Assembly (NCBI GenBank): GCA_005408345.1
Contig: SEMN01000170.1
Span: 186,001-250,000, forward strand
DNA length: 64,000 bases
Direction of reading: 5' to 3'
Origin: Macquaria australasica
Taxonomy: Eukaryota > Chordata > Actinopteri > Centrarchiformes > Percichthyidae
Part shown: positions 38,938 through 48,799 of the stretch, piece by piece
How positions within the stretch are numbered: position 1 is the stretch's first letter
Layout of the letters: each line of letters begins with the position of its first letter
Made by a program: the position numbers and the translations under genes
The notes under the pieces: model-generated
What the model was told of the DNA's origin: nothing
Database searches by the model: none
Seen by the model: the letters and a program-made list of their open reading frames with translations, nothing else

Positions 38938-39476
38938 TTTTTTTCACTTTTCTCCTCTAACTGATCCTATTTCCTTTATATTTTGCTTATTTCATACCCT
39001 GCCCCCTGTTCAGTCTCCATCCCTACACTTTTGTCGTCACCTCTTGGCATTCATTCACATGCTCTCGCTCCCTCATGCTCACTCGTTTTCTATGTTAGTT
39101 TATCATGGGACAACAGGCCTGGTGTAGTAATTACAGGCCAAAGGAAGGTCCAGGGAATAATTACATATAATTTCATGGTCGGGCCTCTTAGACTGAAACA
39201 AGGCCTCCTGAAGGTTATTTGAGAGGACTAGACCTTTTTTTGTATTTTTCCAAGTGTAACATTTAAATCCCCAGTGGTTGGAAGCGGACTTCCCTGACTG
39301 GGGTTTGGTGTAGCATAGTGAAGCTATTATGAAAATCAAGGTGGGACCGCTCACTGCTGTTATTGTGGCTACTTTGTTCCCTTTTGAGACTTCTTAAAAA
39401 TTGTGTAACTTTCCATGCTCACTGTCTCACTCTCTTGTTCTGTCTGTCTGTCTCTCCGTCTTTTCTTCTTCTTCAG

Positions 39477-39572
39477 GTTACAACACAGTGGTGCGGATCC
39501 CGGCTGGAGCCACCAACATTGATATCAAACAGGTCAGCTACTCTGGAAAGCCAGAAGACGACAACTACCTCG
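39477..39572 (+). CDS. adamts20: adamts20 exon N: spacer domain
   Basis: 96 nt, acceptor CTTCTTCAG, donor GTGAGT. It encodes YNTVVRIPAGATNIDIKQVS, then YSGKPEDDNYL. VxIPAGATNIDI is the conserved start of the ADAMTS spacer beta-sandwich. Confidence 0.96.
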
Positions 39573-40479
39573 GTGAGTGTGCTGTGTGTGTGTCAGTGCA
39601 ATGATGTGGTTTTAAACAAAACTGTATCAAATTGCAGGTTTTCTTGGGAGAATCCATTGAAAATGGAAGCAGTTCAGCGTAAAAAGATGTATATATTACA
39701 CCCCTTCAGTTCCCGTCTGATAGGTCAATGCCATTATCCCCTAACATGACCATAAACCACCCAGACTTGGTGACCCAGAGCTGTAGAGGCAAGCTTTTAG
39801 TGAATTTTAGTGAGACATGGGCCAAACTGTTGTCAAACTGTTTTTATAAAGGAAAGGAAACTGTCATTTGTACTGAGTGTATATGGAGGAAACGTGGAGC
39901 GACGTTGGTCCATCTGGTCATGGCAAAGAGGGTTGGTTGGGAAAGCAAATGCAGTGTCAGCCCCTGAGAAAGATAAATGAGGCAGCAATAGGTGCTAATT
40001 AGAGGCATGTGGAGCCCAGGCCACATGAAAGTGGATATAGGGGTATAGGGTTAGATGGACCCACCAGGCTCAGAGTGTATGTGTGTGTTTCTGTCTGTGT
40101 GTGTGTGCATGTGAGAGAGAGACAGACAGACAGAGAAGTAAGCTGAGAAAAGGAGTTTTGCCTATGCTTTAAGGGTGGGTTCCCATTTTCAGATGGTTCA
40201 AGTTAGGTTCAAGATATTTTAAGTCAAATTGTCAGAAAACACATCTGGCAGGGTCTCGTTGCCATGCTGTGAAAATCTTGACTCCCGCTGTTGCTGAGTG
40301 CCACAGCATCACATCGAGCGAGTGTTGTCTGTATTAAACGTGGCTGGTATTTGCAACGCCCTGCCAATTTTGTCACTCTGGCCAGTACAGTATATGGAAA
40401 ATGAGAACATCACCGCACTCATGACATGAAAAGGAGACTGTACCTTTGACTTTGTGGCTCCTTAACTTTGAAGCTCCAT

Positions 40480-40665
40480 CGTGTTGGGCTTGGACACTGT
40501 GGACACCTTTAGAAAGCAGCTCAACGCCCCTCCTGTTGAGATTTGCCTTTTAATCTCTATTTTATTTATCACTTCTATATTGTGTCTCTATTTTGTCTTT
40601 CTTTTGTCTTTTATTATGAAACACTTTGTGAGGTGGGATCTAGAAAGGTTCTATATAAATACATT
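40480..40665 (+). mobile_element. Probable 3' end of a degraded LINE/SINE
   Basis: Ends with ATGAAACACTTTGTGAGGTG and AGGTTCTATATAAATACA. The pattern CACTTTGTGA...GTGCTATATAAATA is a common vertebrate retroposon 3' end. Preceding T-rich sequence fits such a tail. The left border is a guess. Confidence 0.45.
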
Positions 40666-40752
40666 TTACTTAAGTACTTACCAAGCTGTGGTGCAAAAAG
40701 TCTCTGCACACTTTGGGTCCAATGCAAGTACTTGATGACCAAGGCAAGTTTT

Positions 40753-41112
40753 CACTCACTAGACCTTCATCAGGGAAAATGGTTCGCAAAGGGGAATCCT
40801 TGAGCTTACAATGGCATCAAAGAGAGCACAGCTGTGTTTTGTCAAGTACACATGAGAAATGCAGTTCACAACTATCGTTCCCAAAGAAACTCTACAACTA
40901 CTACTGCTAAAGGTGTAAAGGTTAAGCTTATGGGAGAACTGAAACTGTTCTGGAAGCTCATGGTGGCTCAACGCCTTTTAAGGACACTTCATGTTGGTTT
41001 CTTTCAACCCATCTGTATCAAAACAGGCAGGTATTTAGAACAACTTGTGTACCAGAAAACCAACTTCCTCTTGTGATGTAACTAATTTACTCCACTGATG
41101 AAGCATTAAGTG
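40753..41112. repeat. Possible repeat segment flanked by an inverted CTTCATCAG / CTGATGAAG pair
   Basis: CACTCACTAGACCTTCATCAG near 40753-40773 is loosely the reverse complement of CTGATGAAGCATTAAGTG at 41095-41112. Inside is GTGGCTCAACGCCTTTTAAG and a CACTTCATGTTGGTTTC segment that I associate with dispersed fish repeats. Weak. Confidence 0.3.
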
Positions 41113-41976
41113 TCAATGTTTTTGGAATATAGGCTTCCGAAGAGTGATCTTCTAGTTAGCACCAGCCATGAGAAAACTTTAAGATGCTCATATGTTCATG
41201 TTCATTCTGTTTGTGTGGCTGTGTGGCTGCACGTTTTCTAAGCCATTGTTGTTGTTTTTTCCCATTTCTGCAAAGCGTCAATGATGACAACCAGAGTCTG
41301 TAGATCATTGTCAAAACCCCACAAAGGTGAGGTCTCACAGTCATCTTTGGACTAAAGATGAATAGCTGGCATCCAACAATGTGCAGACTTAAATGTAAAC
41401 AATGTTGCATCTAGAGACTTAATCACATACATTGTTTCGGCATGCACTCTCAGATTGTAATTAATTGAATGTTTCTTGGAACCATACTGTTGGAGGTTGA
41501 GAAAGCGGTGGTCGGTGTTCATTTTGGCTTTATGTGCTTGTCTGCCAAGTGTGAGTGTCTATCCATGTGTTCCTGTGTGTCATTATTTGTGTGTGTATGT
41601 TTATGTACTTGTTTGTATTTGCAGTCAGGGGAGATCCTTTGTTTGCATTGCAATGTCAGTCATTAAGACGAGTCACGCAGTCTAACTCTAAATAACTGCA
41701 ATTTAGTGCCACCAGTGTTTCAACATACCTCCCCTGCAACAATGGCTTTGCAGAACAAGAGGTTGGCAACTCAGAGACTGTTTACTTAACATAGCCTGCA
41801 ATGATAAATGCCACTTCTCGTAAACATTCCCAAAACCTCAATTCTTCAAGAGCCAAACTCCTTTTAGGAATCAAACATTCCCTCATTTACGCTGAACTCT
41901 TTCACATTTGGACATCTGTGTTGTTTATGGTTTGTGGTCAGATTTGTTGTTCTTATCTGTCCGTTTCCTATTCCAG

Positions 41977-42143
41977 CATTATCTGATAGCCAGTCCAACT
42001 CCCTCCTGAATGGGAACTTTGTGGTGGCCATGTTCAAAAGGGAAATCACCTTCAAGGGAACCGTCATTGACTACAGTGGCTCGGACACAAAAGTGGAGCG
42101 CATCAACTGCACTGAACGCATCGAGGAGGAGCTCATACTGCAG
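41977..42143 (+). CDS. adamts20: adamts20 exon O: spacer domain
   Basis: 167 nt, acceptor CCTATTCCAG, donor GTATTA. It encodes ALSDSQSNSLLNGNFVVAMF, KREITFKGTVIDYSGSD, then VERINCTERIEEELILQ. LNGNFVV and VExINxTxRxExELxLQ are typical spacer motifs. INCT has a Cys (codon 42108-42110) where human ADAMTS9/20 have Ser in my memory. The site stays a potential N-glycosylation sequon (NCT). Confidence 0.95.
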
Positions 42144-42425
42144 GTATTAGCAGGAAGCTTTCTCCTCTTTGTTTTTAATCACTATGTTTTTTCAGTGAAA
42201 TTCCTTCTTTAGTTATACCGTATTTTCCTCTGTTTTGCCTCCGCTCACTCTCCTTTAGCCTTGATCTCTTCATCTCTCCCTGTAAAAGTTTGCTCCCTTC
42301 TCACCCACTGACATACTGACCTCGATCTCTGTCTAAAAGGGTGATATCTCTCTGTGGACTTAGACAAAATAAGAAAAGCACTGTTAAGTGTTCTGACCTT
42401 GCCTTTCCCACCGTTGTTTCCTCAG

Positions 42426-42555
42426 GTCTTGTGTGTGGGAAACCTCTACAACCCAGATGTCCGTTACTCCTTCAACATACCCATCGAGGAACACAGGGAG
42501 CAGTTTGTGTGGGATCCCTCAGGCTCCTGGCTCGAGTGCAACCGCATCTGTCAGG
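42426..42555 (+). CDS. adamts20: adamts20 exon P: end of spacer, start of TSR2
   Basis: 130 nt, acceptor GTTTCCTCAG, donor GTAAGA. It encodes VLCVGNLYNPDVRYSFNIPI, then FVWDPSGSWLECNRICQG, the first half of TSR2. VLCVGNLYNPDVxYSFNIP is very close to ADAMTS20. The intron before it is only 282 nt. Confidence 0.96.
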
Positions 42556-43288
42556 GTAAGAACTCAGCTTGGCTTCCAAATCTCCACACAAGAAGAACAT
42601 GCTGTTGTGCAGTTAAGTACACATTTTATGTGCTTTTAAGCCCATAGTTACTTCACAAATTGCAATATTTGTTCTTGTGAAGAAAGGTTTTTTGTTGTAG
42701 AGCCTTGTGGTCTTAACTGACAAACAAATTTCACAGCTACTCTTAATATAAACCATAAAAATTTGCCACCAAAAAATCTGCAAAAGTGTGAAATTTATAG
42801 GAACCATAATGTGTCTTACAGCTCTTATTACATGAAATCTTATTACATGGACATGGATCCAAGTGTCAGTGCACATTAGGATTAGCATTTCTCTTGTATC
42901 ACTTACACACACCTCTGGGTTTAAAAACTTACTCACTCATCCCCTCCTTCCATAAATCCCCCTCCTGGCAACCCCAGTGTGACCCCGGCCAATCACATCG
43001 CCCGACACCTTCCTTTTGGCCTGGCCCTTAACCCGACTAAGCCCCTCAAATTTCCCTTTTAGAGGCAAGCTAGTGAGGCTCCCTGTGGGTCATAGTGCCT
43101 GCACTGTGGGATCCAGTAAAGACATGTATTTGTGGGGTCTGAGACCAACATGGATCCCTAAGGCTGTATGATGAAGGACTGGATGTCAGAAAGCTGGTCA
43201 AACTTGTTAAAGGTGAAGAAATGTGATATTTTGGCAAGCGAACTGTCTGCCAGATGTTGTCTGATTTGAACCCTGCTTTTCTTCTTGC

Positions 43289-43322
<34 letters not shown>
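42556..43322 (+). other. Intron P
   Basis: 767 nt. Its 3' end is a (GT)14 repeat (43292-43319) running straight into the acceptor CAG. Nothing else seen. Confidence 0.85.
43292..43319. repeat. (GT)14 microsatellite acting as acceptor tract
   Basis: TG repeats fill the place of the polypyrimidine tract. The splice acceptor CAG follows at 43320-43322. A TTTTCTTCTTGCGTC stretch lies just upstream at about 43277. Confidence 0.95.
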
Positions 43323-43449
43323 GTGAGCGAAGACGAAAGGCAGTGTGTGTGCGTAAGAGTGATCACCTTGAGGTATCGGACCAACGCTGTGAACACTTAC
43401 CTCGTCCTGTTGCTGTTACTGAGCCCTGCAACACTGACTGTGAAGTCAG
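43323..43449 (+). CDS. adamts20: adamts20 exon Q: TSR2
   Basis: 127 nt, donor GTGCGC. It encodes GERRRKAVCVRKSDHLEVSD, then CEHLPRPVAVTEPCNTDCEV. KSDHxxVSDxxCDHLPxP and CNTDCEx agree with ADAMTS20 TSR2. The frame is anchored by the split Gly before and the split Arg after (VR|W). Confidence 0.94.
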
Positions 43450-43543
43450 GTGCGCATTAATGCACAAAGACACGCACACACACACCCACGGAACAAAGAG
43501 AGCACACACAGCCGAATAATTTTCTACCTCTCCTGTCACACAG

Positions 43544-43754
43544 GTGGCATGTTGCTGGAAAGAGCGAATGTTCTGCTAAATGTGGCCCAGGTTACCGCAG
43601 CCTGGATGTTCAGTGTATGAAGTACAGTGTGATGAAGAGACAGAGTGAGAGGATGGAGGCCAGCGCCTGTGGAGACGCCGCCAAACCTCAGACCAGAGAG
43701 CCCTGCCATGGGGACTGTTTGCTTAAGAGCTGGCAGTACAGCGCCTGGTCACAG
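43544..43754 (+). CDS. adamts20: adamts20 exon R: TSR3 and start of TSR4
   Basis: 211 nt, acceptor CTGTCACACAG, donor GTACAG. It encodes RWHVAGKSECSAKCGPGYRS, LDVQCMKYSV, a Cys-containing loop, then PCHGDC and SWQYSAWSQ, the start of TSR4. RWHVxGKSECSxxCGxGYR is a strong ADAMTS20 match. From here the downstream TSR exons are all phase 0. Confidence 0.96.
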
Positions 43755-44189
43755 GTACAGAAAAAAAGGCTGAATACAATTTGAAAGGAAATAAAAGTGA
43801 GCTCCTGGTCCAATTAGGGGCATATTTTTGAGTGCTACACTGTACTCAGTTATATCTTTTAGGTCAGTATGTCACTTCTTGCAAGGAAAGGTGTATTGAA
43901 CGTCTGCTATGCAGTGCATTTAGGCTGAAAACTGTTCAGAACCAACTTGAAAAGCTGTAAAATGTCTGATATATATTAAGTATATTCTGTGCACTTATTT
44001 TTGTTTTGATGCATATATGATATTATATGTTGTACCTTCAATACATAATTTTTGGACAGAAAAAAATCTAAATGGTTTTGAAGAATATTTGTGATTTGCA
44101 CCATAATTTCATTATCATAATCAAAAGTACAACATAGATGAACACATGATTAAGTGGGCTGAACATGTTTAATGTATTCTTGTAAACAG
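43755..44189 (+). other. Intron R
   Basis: 435 nt, AT-rich, nothing recognised. The acceptor is TTGTAAACAG, a weak pyrimidine tract. Confidence 0.8.
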
Positions 44190-44354
44190 TGCTCTAAGAC
44201 ATGTGGACGTGGGAGCCATAGCAGAGAGTCATACTGCATGAACAACCTGGGTAGACGGCTGGTGGACAGGGAGTGCAACGAATACCAGAGGGTGGTCACT
44301 GAAACTTGCAATGACCAGCCATGTCCAAAGTGGACTGTTAGCGAGTGGAGTGAG
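44190..44354 (+). CDS. adamts20: adamts20 exon S: TSR4 and start of TSR5
   Basis: 165 nt, phase 0-0, donor GTGGGA. It begins with the Cys codon of CSKTCGRGSHSRESYCMNN, then GRRLVDRECNE, CNDQPCPKW and SEWSE. SRESYCMNN is, from memory, specific to ADAMTS20 as against ADAMTS9, and is one of the best arguments for the orthology. Confidence 0.96.
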
Positions 44355-44936
44355 GTGGGAACATCTCACACACGTGCATACACACACAACCACGCTTGCA
44401 AAAAGCAGCACGAAGGTTTGAATACATCTTTGTTAATCCCTAGAAGGCGACTGCCAAACATAAATCTACAAACTATGACACACTTACGGTTAGAAAACTG
44501 GCCTTCAGCACAGTTCAGCACTAACAGAGGTTAGCAGTAAAGTCAGGGGTGTATAATATAATACAGAGGTGGACCAGATTGCCATGAAATATAATGCAAT
44601 TTTCCTACCTTTAGGAAGCTTGTATTCAGGTTTTATTGACGCTGTGTCAGAAAGGTGTCAATGCAACTCTTAAGATCATTTTAAAGGCTGTAGTTTAAAT
44701 TGCTGTTGATTTGTATAGCATAGTATTAAAAGGTGTTTCTGCTATGCTGTCCTCCCCCAATAGCATAAACAGTTATGGTAGAAATGGGGGTGTGCTGTCA
44801 GGTATTTTGTAATATGGGAATGTCTGATTTTGAATGTCCATGTGCACACACTCAAACATACTTTCATATTAATTACTTTTTCTCTCCCTTTTCCACCATC
44901 ATCCCACACCCGACCACACCCACCTTCCTCACCCAG
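44355..44936 (+). other. Intron S
   Basis: 582 nt, nothing recognised. A long C/A/T-rich tract leads to the acceptor CACCCAG. Confidence 0.8.
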
Positions 44937-45107
44937 TGCCTGGTGACTTGTGGGAAGGGGATGAGGCACAGACAAGTATCCTGCAGCATGGAAGCCAGGG
45001 AAGAGAAGCTGAGCGAGCACTTCTGCGACCCATCCAGCAAACCCCCTGCTGTGGGGAGCTGTGAGCTGCCCGAGTGTGCGTCCTGGCAGGTCGGCGTCTG
45101 GGGAGCG
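44937..45107 (+). CDS. adamts20: adamts20 exon T: TSR5 and start of TSR6
   Basis: 171 nt, phase 0-0, donor GTGAGT. It starts with CLVTCGKGMRHRQVSC and ends with CELPECASWQVGVWGA. ASWQVGxWG follows ADAMTS20. A (CA)32 repeat begins 23 nt into the following intron. Confidence 0.96.
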
Positions 45108-45129
45108 GTGAGTCTGAACCTGCAGACAT

Positions 45130-45196
<67 letters not shown>

Positions 45197-46095
45197 TACT
45201 ACATAGACACACAGGGGCGAGGTGACTTGATGCAGTGTTTGACTGAGGAAATGGGTTTCACGTGTGGCTTGCTGTCAAGGAGTTTGACTCGTATCTGTTA
45301 CTCTGTATGTGTGTGTGTGTGTGTGGTCACAGAGAGAGAATGTGGTGTGTAGGATTGTATATTTCAAGTGTGTGTGTGTATGTGTGTAACCTGATATAAA
45401 GGCAAGTTACGGAGAAGTGTGCTCTGACTCCAGTTGCCATTTCCTCCATGGTGCTTTCACTTTGCCCTCATATCCTGTCAGACTGAACCTGACCCACAGT
45501 GCGCACACACACATGCACACACACATACACACCTGCCTATGCATTTGAAGTTTCCGACTGTTTCTGTATAGATTTAGCCCTGTTAGTGTAAAGCACAAAC
45601 TGAATGAAACATGTATGAATGGGAGTCTTTGGCCATTCATAATCTAGTTTATACATGTAGGTCTAATGCCCTCCCACACGTGTTTGTATGAAGTCAGATA
45701 GTAGTATTTACAGAGCTGGAATATATTGGCTGGTTAATGCCTATGTAATTATAATTTGCTGCTCAAATAAACCTATCCTGTGGCACTTCCTCTGCTCTCG
45801 TGTTGTACCTTAATGTGGTCAGATCGCCTCGTATGTGAGTTAAGAATTGGGTAAAGGGTCGGGTGTGTGTGTGTCTGTGAACGCATGTGTCCATGTGTGT
45901 GTGTGTGTGTGTGTATGTATGCATGCATGTCAGAGTCTTACCCAGGCTCTGCTGAGCTGAACCTTGACTGAGGCTATCAACCTTGACATACTTAGATAGA
46001 GTTTGAGATAACTTGCGGTTGACTGGGCTTCTCTCTTCTTGTGTTTGTGTATATGTTTGTGTGTGTGTATGTATGTGTGGGATTTTGTCTTCCAG
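45108..46095 (+). other. Intron T
   Basis: 988 nt with (CA)n at 45131-45194 and several short GT runs (about 45308-45324, 45370-45387 and 45894-45914). No exon. Confidence 0.85.
45131..45194. repeat. (CA)32 microsatellite
   Basis: Uninterrupted CA run close to the donor of the preceding exon. Confidence 0.98.
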
Positions 46096-46215
46096 TGTGC
46101 GGTGACCTGTGGCCATGGCTACCAGATGAGAGCTGTTAGGTGTGTGTCGGGGGACTACGGTGACACGGTAGATGACAGAGAGTGCAATGCTGCGGCAAGG
46201 CCCAGAGACAGTCAG
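46096..46215 (+). CDS. adamts20: adamts20 exon U: TSR6 first part
   Basis: 120 nt, phase 0-0, acceptor TTGTCTTCCAG, donor GTAAAA. It encodes CAVTCGHGYQMRAVRCVSGD, VDDRECNAAARPRDSQ. TCGHGYQMRxVxCV matches ADAMTS20. This TSR is split: its last cysteines are in the next exon. Confidence 0.95.
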
Positions 46216-46614
46216 GTAAAAAAAAGATTTCACACATTCTCCAAACTTCTCAACATTCAAGGCTCATCCTTATTTGTCCCAGAGTTGGTGGTTTGCTCTT
46301 GGGGTAAATAAATAAAACGCAAGTCATAAAAGACCAACAGCATTAAGTACTGCAAACAGGATTGAATGCAGATGTCATATCTGAGGTCAGGATGCAAACA
46401 AGATGCAAGACTCATTATAACTGGGTGTGTAACTGGGAGATTTTTTGCAATGAGTTTATTGCTTGAAAGTTATTTTCACCCTGATTTTATGTTTGAAAGT
46501 TGCAGTTTACAATAAACAGGGCCCTTTTGGACAGTTCAGAATATGTTTCCGCTAACATAAAATAACTGTTGATTATAACTGTGAAACCTGCAACCAGACT
46601 TGCCAGATTTAGAC

Positions 46615-46705
46615 CAGTGTTGAACCAAGGACTTTCGGCTACCTGGGTTATTTTAACCTTTAAAGCAATCCTACAAGATAGTACCACTGCTAAGCCAATA
46701 TAAAA
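46615..46705 (-). mobile_element. Possible tRNA-derived SINE head (minus strand)
   Basis: On the minus strand TTGGCTTAGCAGTGGTACTA resembles an A-box region and CTTGGTTCAACACTGG a B-box. The distance is longer than in a tRNA because of inserted sequence. Confidence 0.35.
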
Positions 46706-46717
46706 CAGCATTAAGTG

Positions 46718-47325
46718 ATTTTTTGGCCACTTTGTAGCAGCGAAACAAGCTGGAAAGACAACATTGGCCTGTTATCACTTTAGCAAACAATTCCCTATTT
46801 AAACATCCAGCAGACACGGAGCCACATTAGCATTCATTTGGAGTCATGTTTCTGCCCACAACTACAAATGAATGCTAATATATTGGCTGTAAGTCCAATA
46901 CTCACTTTCCTTTTAGCTCTGCTTTTGGTTTCCACTAACTCCTGAGATAAATGTCTGGCACTTAAAGCTGCAAAGTACTCCACTATGTCCGCGAGCTAGT
47001 TGCTGTCTTTGTCTGTCTACGTCTGCTGTTGCTGTACTGGGCAGCCAGCATACAGTAGGTTTATCATAACTTTTCTCAGTGAAAACAGCTGCCTGCTGCG
47101 GCTGGAAATGAGGTCGGTGAGAGCTGTAGCACTGAACTAAACAGTAAAGTCGTGTGCTGGAAAACCAAAACAATGAGATGTTAAATTGCTTCATAGAGCT
47201 GAGCAGAACTGTAGAGCGAGGTGATTATTCTCAGTGGGTTCATCACTATGAGCAACCCCTTTCACATTACACATAGTCATTTGATCCATTGTTAATATAA
47301 AAATATTGATTAGTGCAGCTTTAAA
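46718..47325 (+). repeat. Full-length copy of the repeat family also found nested at 28840-29755
   Basis: About 608 bp from TTTTTTGGCCACTTTGTAGC to TGATTAGTGCAGCTTTA. Blocks shared with the other locus include TAGCAAACAA, ACATTAGCATT, CAGCTGCCTGCTG and CTTTCACATTACACA. No coding capacity was seen, so it is non-autonomous. The class is unknown. Confidence 0.75.
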
Positions 47326-47814
47326 TTCCACTGGGTTAATATCCGCAGTGAGATTTGAACCTGAAAACATCTACTGAGGGCTGAGCAAGCCCAATAATGG
47401 CAAGACCAATGAGCAACTTAGGTGGCGTAGTTGATGAGGAAGACAAGCAGAGCCAAATCATTGCCTCTCAACTCCAGTTCCTTGGAGCAATGACTTAAAC
47501 TAGGTACTGTTTCAACTACAAGACATATTTATTTTGTTTCAGGGTCACTCAGAATCTGATTCCAGTGGATAATATAGGTGAAATTTGACAGCTCAGTGAG
47601 TGACAACATTCATTTACTTACTTTGATGTTTTAGCCAAGGAGAGCTCTTGTCAATCATCTGTCGTTTGGTTAAAAGCAGATCCACTCACCTGCAAAGTAT
47701 CCTTGATCTTCACTCTTTGACGATGCTCCTAAATCTAGCATATGACCTTCACTGCAAACTGCAATGAAGCAAAAGTTGGGACTTCCAAGTCAGTGTCAAG
47801 GTGGACAAAGACAG

Positions 47815-47895
47815 ACACAGAGAGTGTTGAACTGATGACCTTTCAGTCTCCAGATAGGTGATCTGTCTGAGCTATTAGAATTGAGGTCAATATGG
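47815..47895 (-). mobile_element. Possible tRNA-derived SINE head (minus strand)
   Basis: On the minus strand AATAGCTCAGACAGATCACC resembles a tRNA D-arm/A-box, followed by TGAAAGGTCATCAGTTCAAC, a B-box-like end. A similar, weaker tRNA-like stretch with GGTTCAAATCTC lies at about 47345-47430 in the same orientation. Confidence 0.4.
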
Positions 47896-48242
47896 ACTGA
47901 TGTTGTATTAGGCGGGTCTACAAGCTTAGGGAAATGGAACTAAACACTAAAAGAGCTTTTTACAGCTGGAGACATCGTCAGCCAATGTATAAATAACCTT
48001 GTATAAATAACCTCATCTTTTATTTTGCTTGGTTGTTTGTACTGATTTTTTTTCTCTATAACATATTCCTTTAGGACAACTTTAGTCATTAGAGCACCAC
48101 ATGTTCTGGATCTTTGCATCCAAGGGAGTCTCTGAAATGTGTTTAGAAATATTTTTGGCATATTTACTGCCGCTTCAATGCAGTGATGTATGACTCACAG
48201 TGATTACTCATTTTACTGTATTTGCATGCTGGTTTTTTGTAG

Positions 48243-48350
48243 GACTGTGAGATGCCGTCATGTCCATGGGCTTCTGCGGCGCAAAGCACACCTCGTCCTG
48301 ACAACTCCGCTCAGCTCCTGACTCAGTGGAGATATGGCTCCTGGACTGCG
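48243..48350 (+). CDS. adamts20: adamts20 exon V: TSR6 end, linker, start of TSR7
   Basis: 108 nt, phase 0-0, acceptor GGTTTTTTGTAG, donor GTAAGA. It encodes DCEMPSCPW to finish TSR6, a Ser/Pro/Gln linker (ASAAQSTPRPDNSAQ), then QWRYGSWTA, the start of TSR7. It is the only exon of this train that does not begin with the first Cys of a TSR core. Confidence 0.94.
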
Positions 48351-48544
48351 GTAAGAAAACAAATAAGGTTTATTGGGTCTATCAGAGCACATTACAGTCG
48401 GTAGGTTTACCTTATACAGTCCAAATAATATACAAAAGCAATGCGGTTTTTGTTGAATGGTAAACAAATTCTTGTACTGTTTCGTTCATCTTTTGTGTGT
48501 GTAGCTTGAGGGAAATGAGAATACTGATGAAAAAGTTTGCTTAC

Positions 48545-48548
<4 letters not shown>

Positions 48549-48592
<44 letters not shown>
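48549..48592. repeat. (GT)22 microsatellite
   Basis: Uninterrupted GT run. Confidence 0.97.
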
Positions 48593-48595
<3 letters not shown>

Positions 48596-48736
48596 TGTTT
48601 CTGTGTGTTTAATAGAGGGCGCCTGCATGTTTGCAAATATTAGGTTGACATATTAAACTTTATTGTATATCCCAACATTCCTTCAGATAGTACATACTTT
48701 GGCATTGTCTCTTTTACCCCCTGCTGCATCTACACG

Positions 48737-48737
<1 letters not shown>

Positions 48738-48796
<59 letters not shown>
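48738..48796. repeat. (CA)29 microsatellite
   Basis: Uninterrupted CA run, complementary to the GT run 145 bp upstream. Confidence 0.97.

Positions 48797-48799
<3 letters not shown>

Larger units (their letters stand above)
35549..39476 (+). other. Intron M (3.9 kb)
   Basis: Holds AAGTC-rich degraded sequence (about 36410-37200), a GT microsatellite (38022-38069), a tRNA-derived SINE head (about 38218-38285) and a fish repeat (about 38575-38937). No exon. Confidence 0.8.
39573..41976 (+). other. Intron N (2.4 kb)
   Basis: Contains retroposon-like debris (about 40480-41112) and otherwise nothing recognisable. Confidence 0.75.
46216..48242 (+). other. Intron U (2.0 kb), repeat-rich
   Basis: Consists largely of repeats: a minus-strand SINE-like head (about 46615-46705), a full dispersed element (46718-47325) and two further minus-strand tRNA-like heads (about 47345-47430 and 47815-47895). 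No exon. Confidence 0.8.

Noticed and set aside
44742..45212. 156-codon minus-strand ORF with a (Cys-Val)n stretch
   Set aside because: Produced by the (CA)n microsatellite and the antisense of the TSR5 exon.
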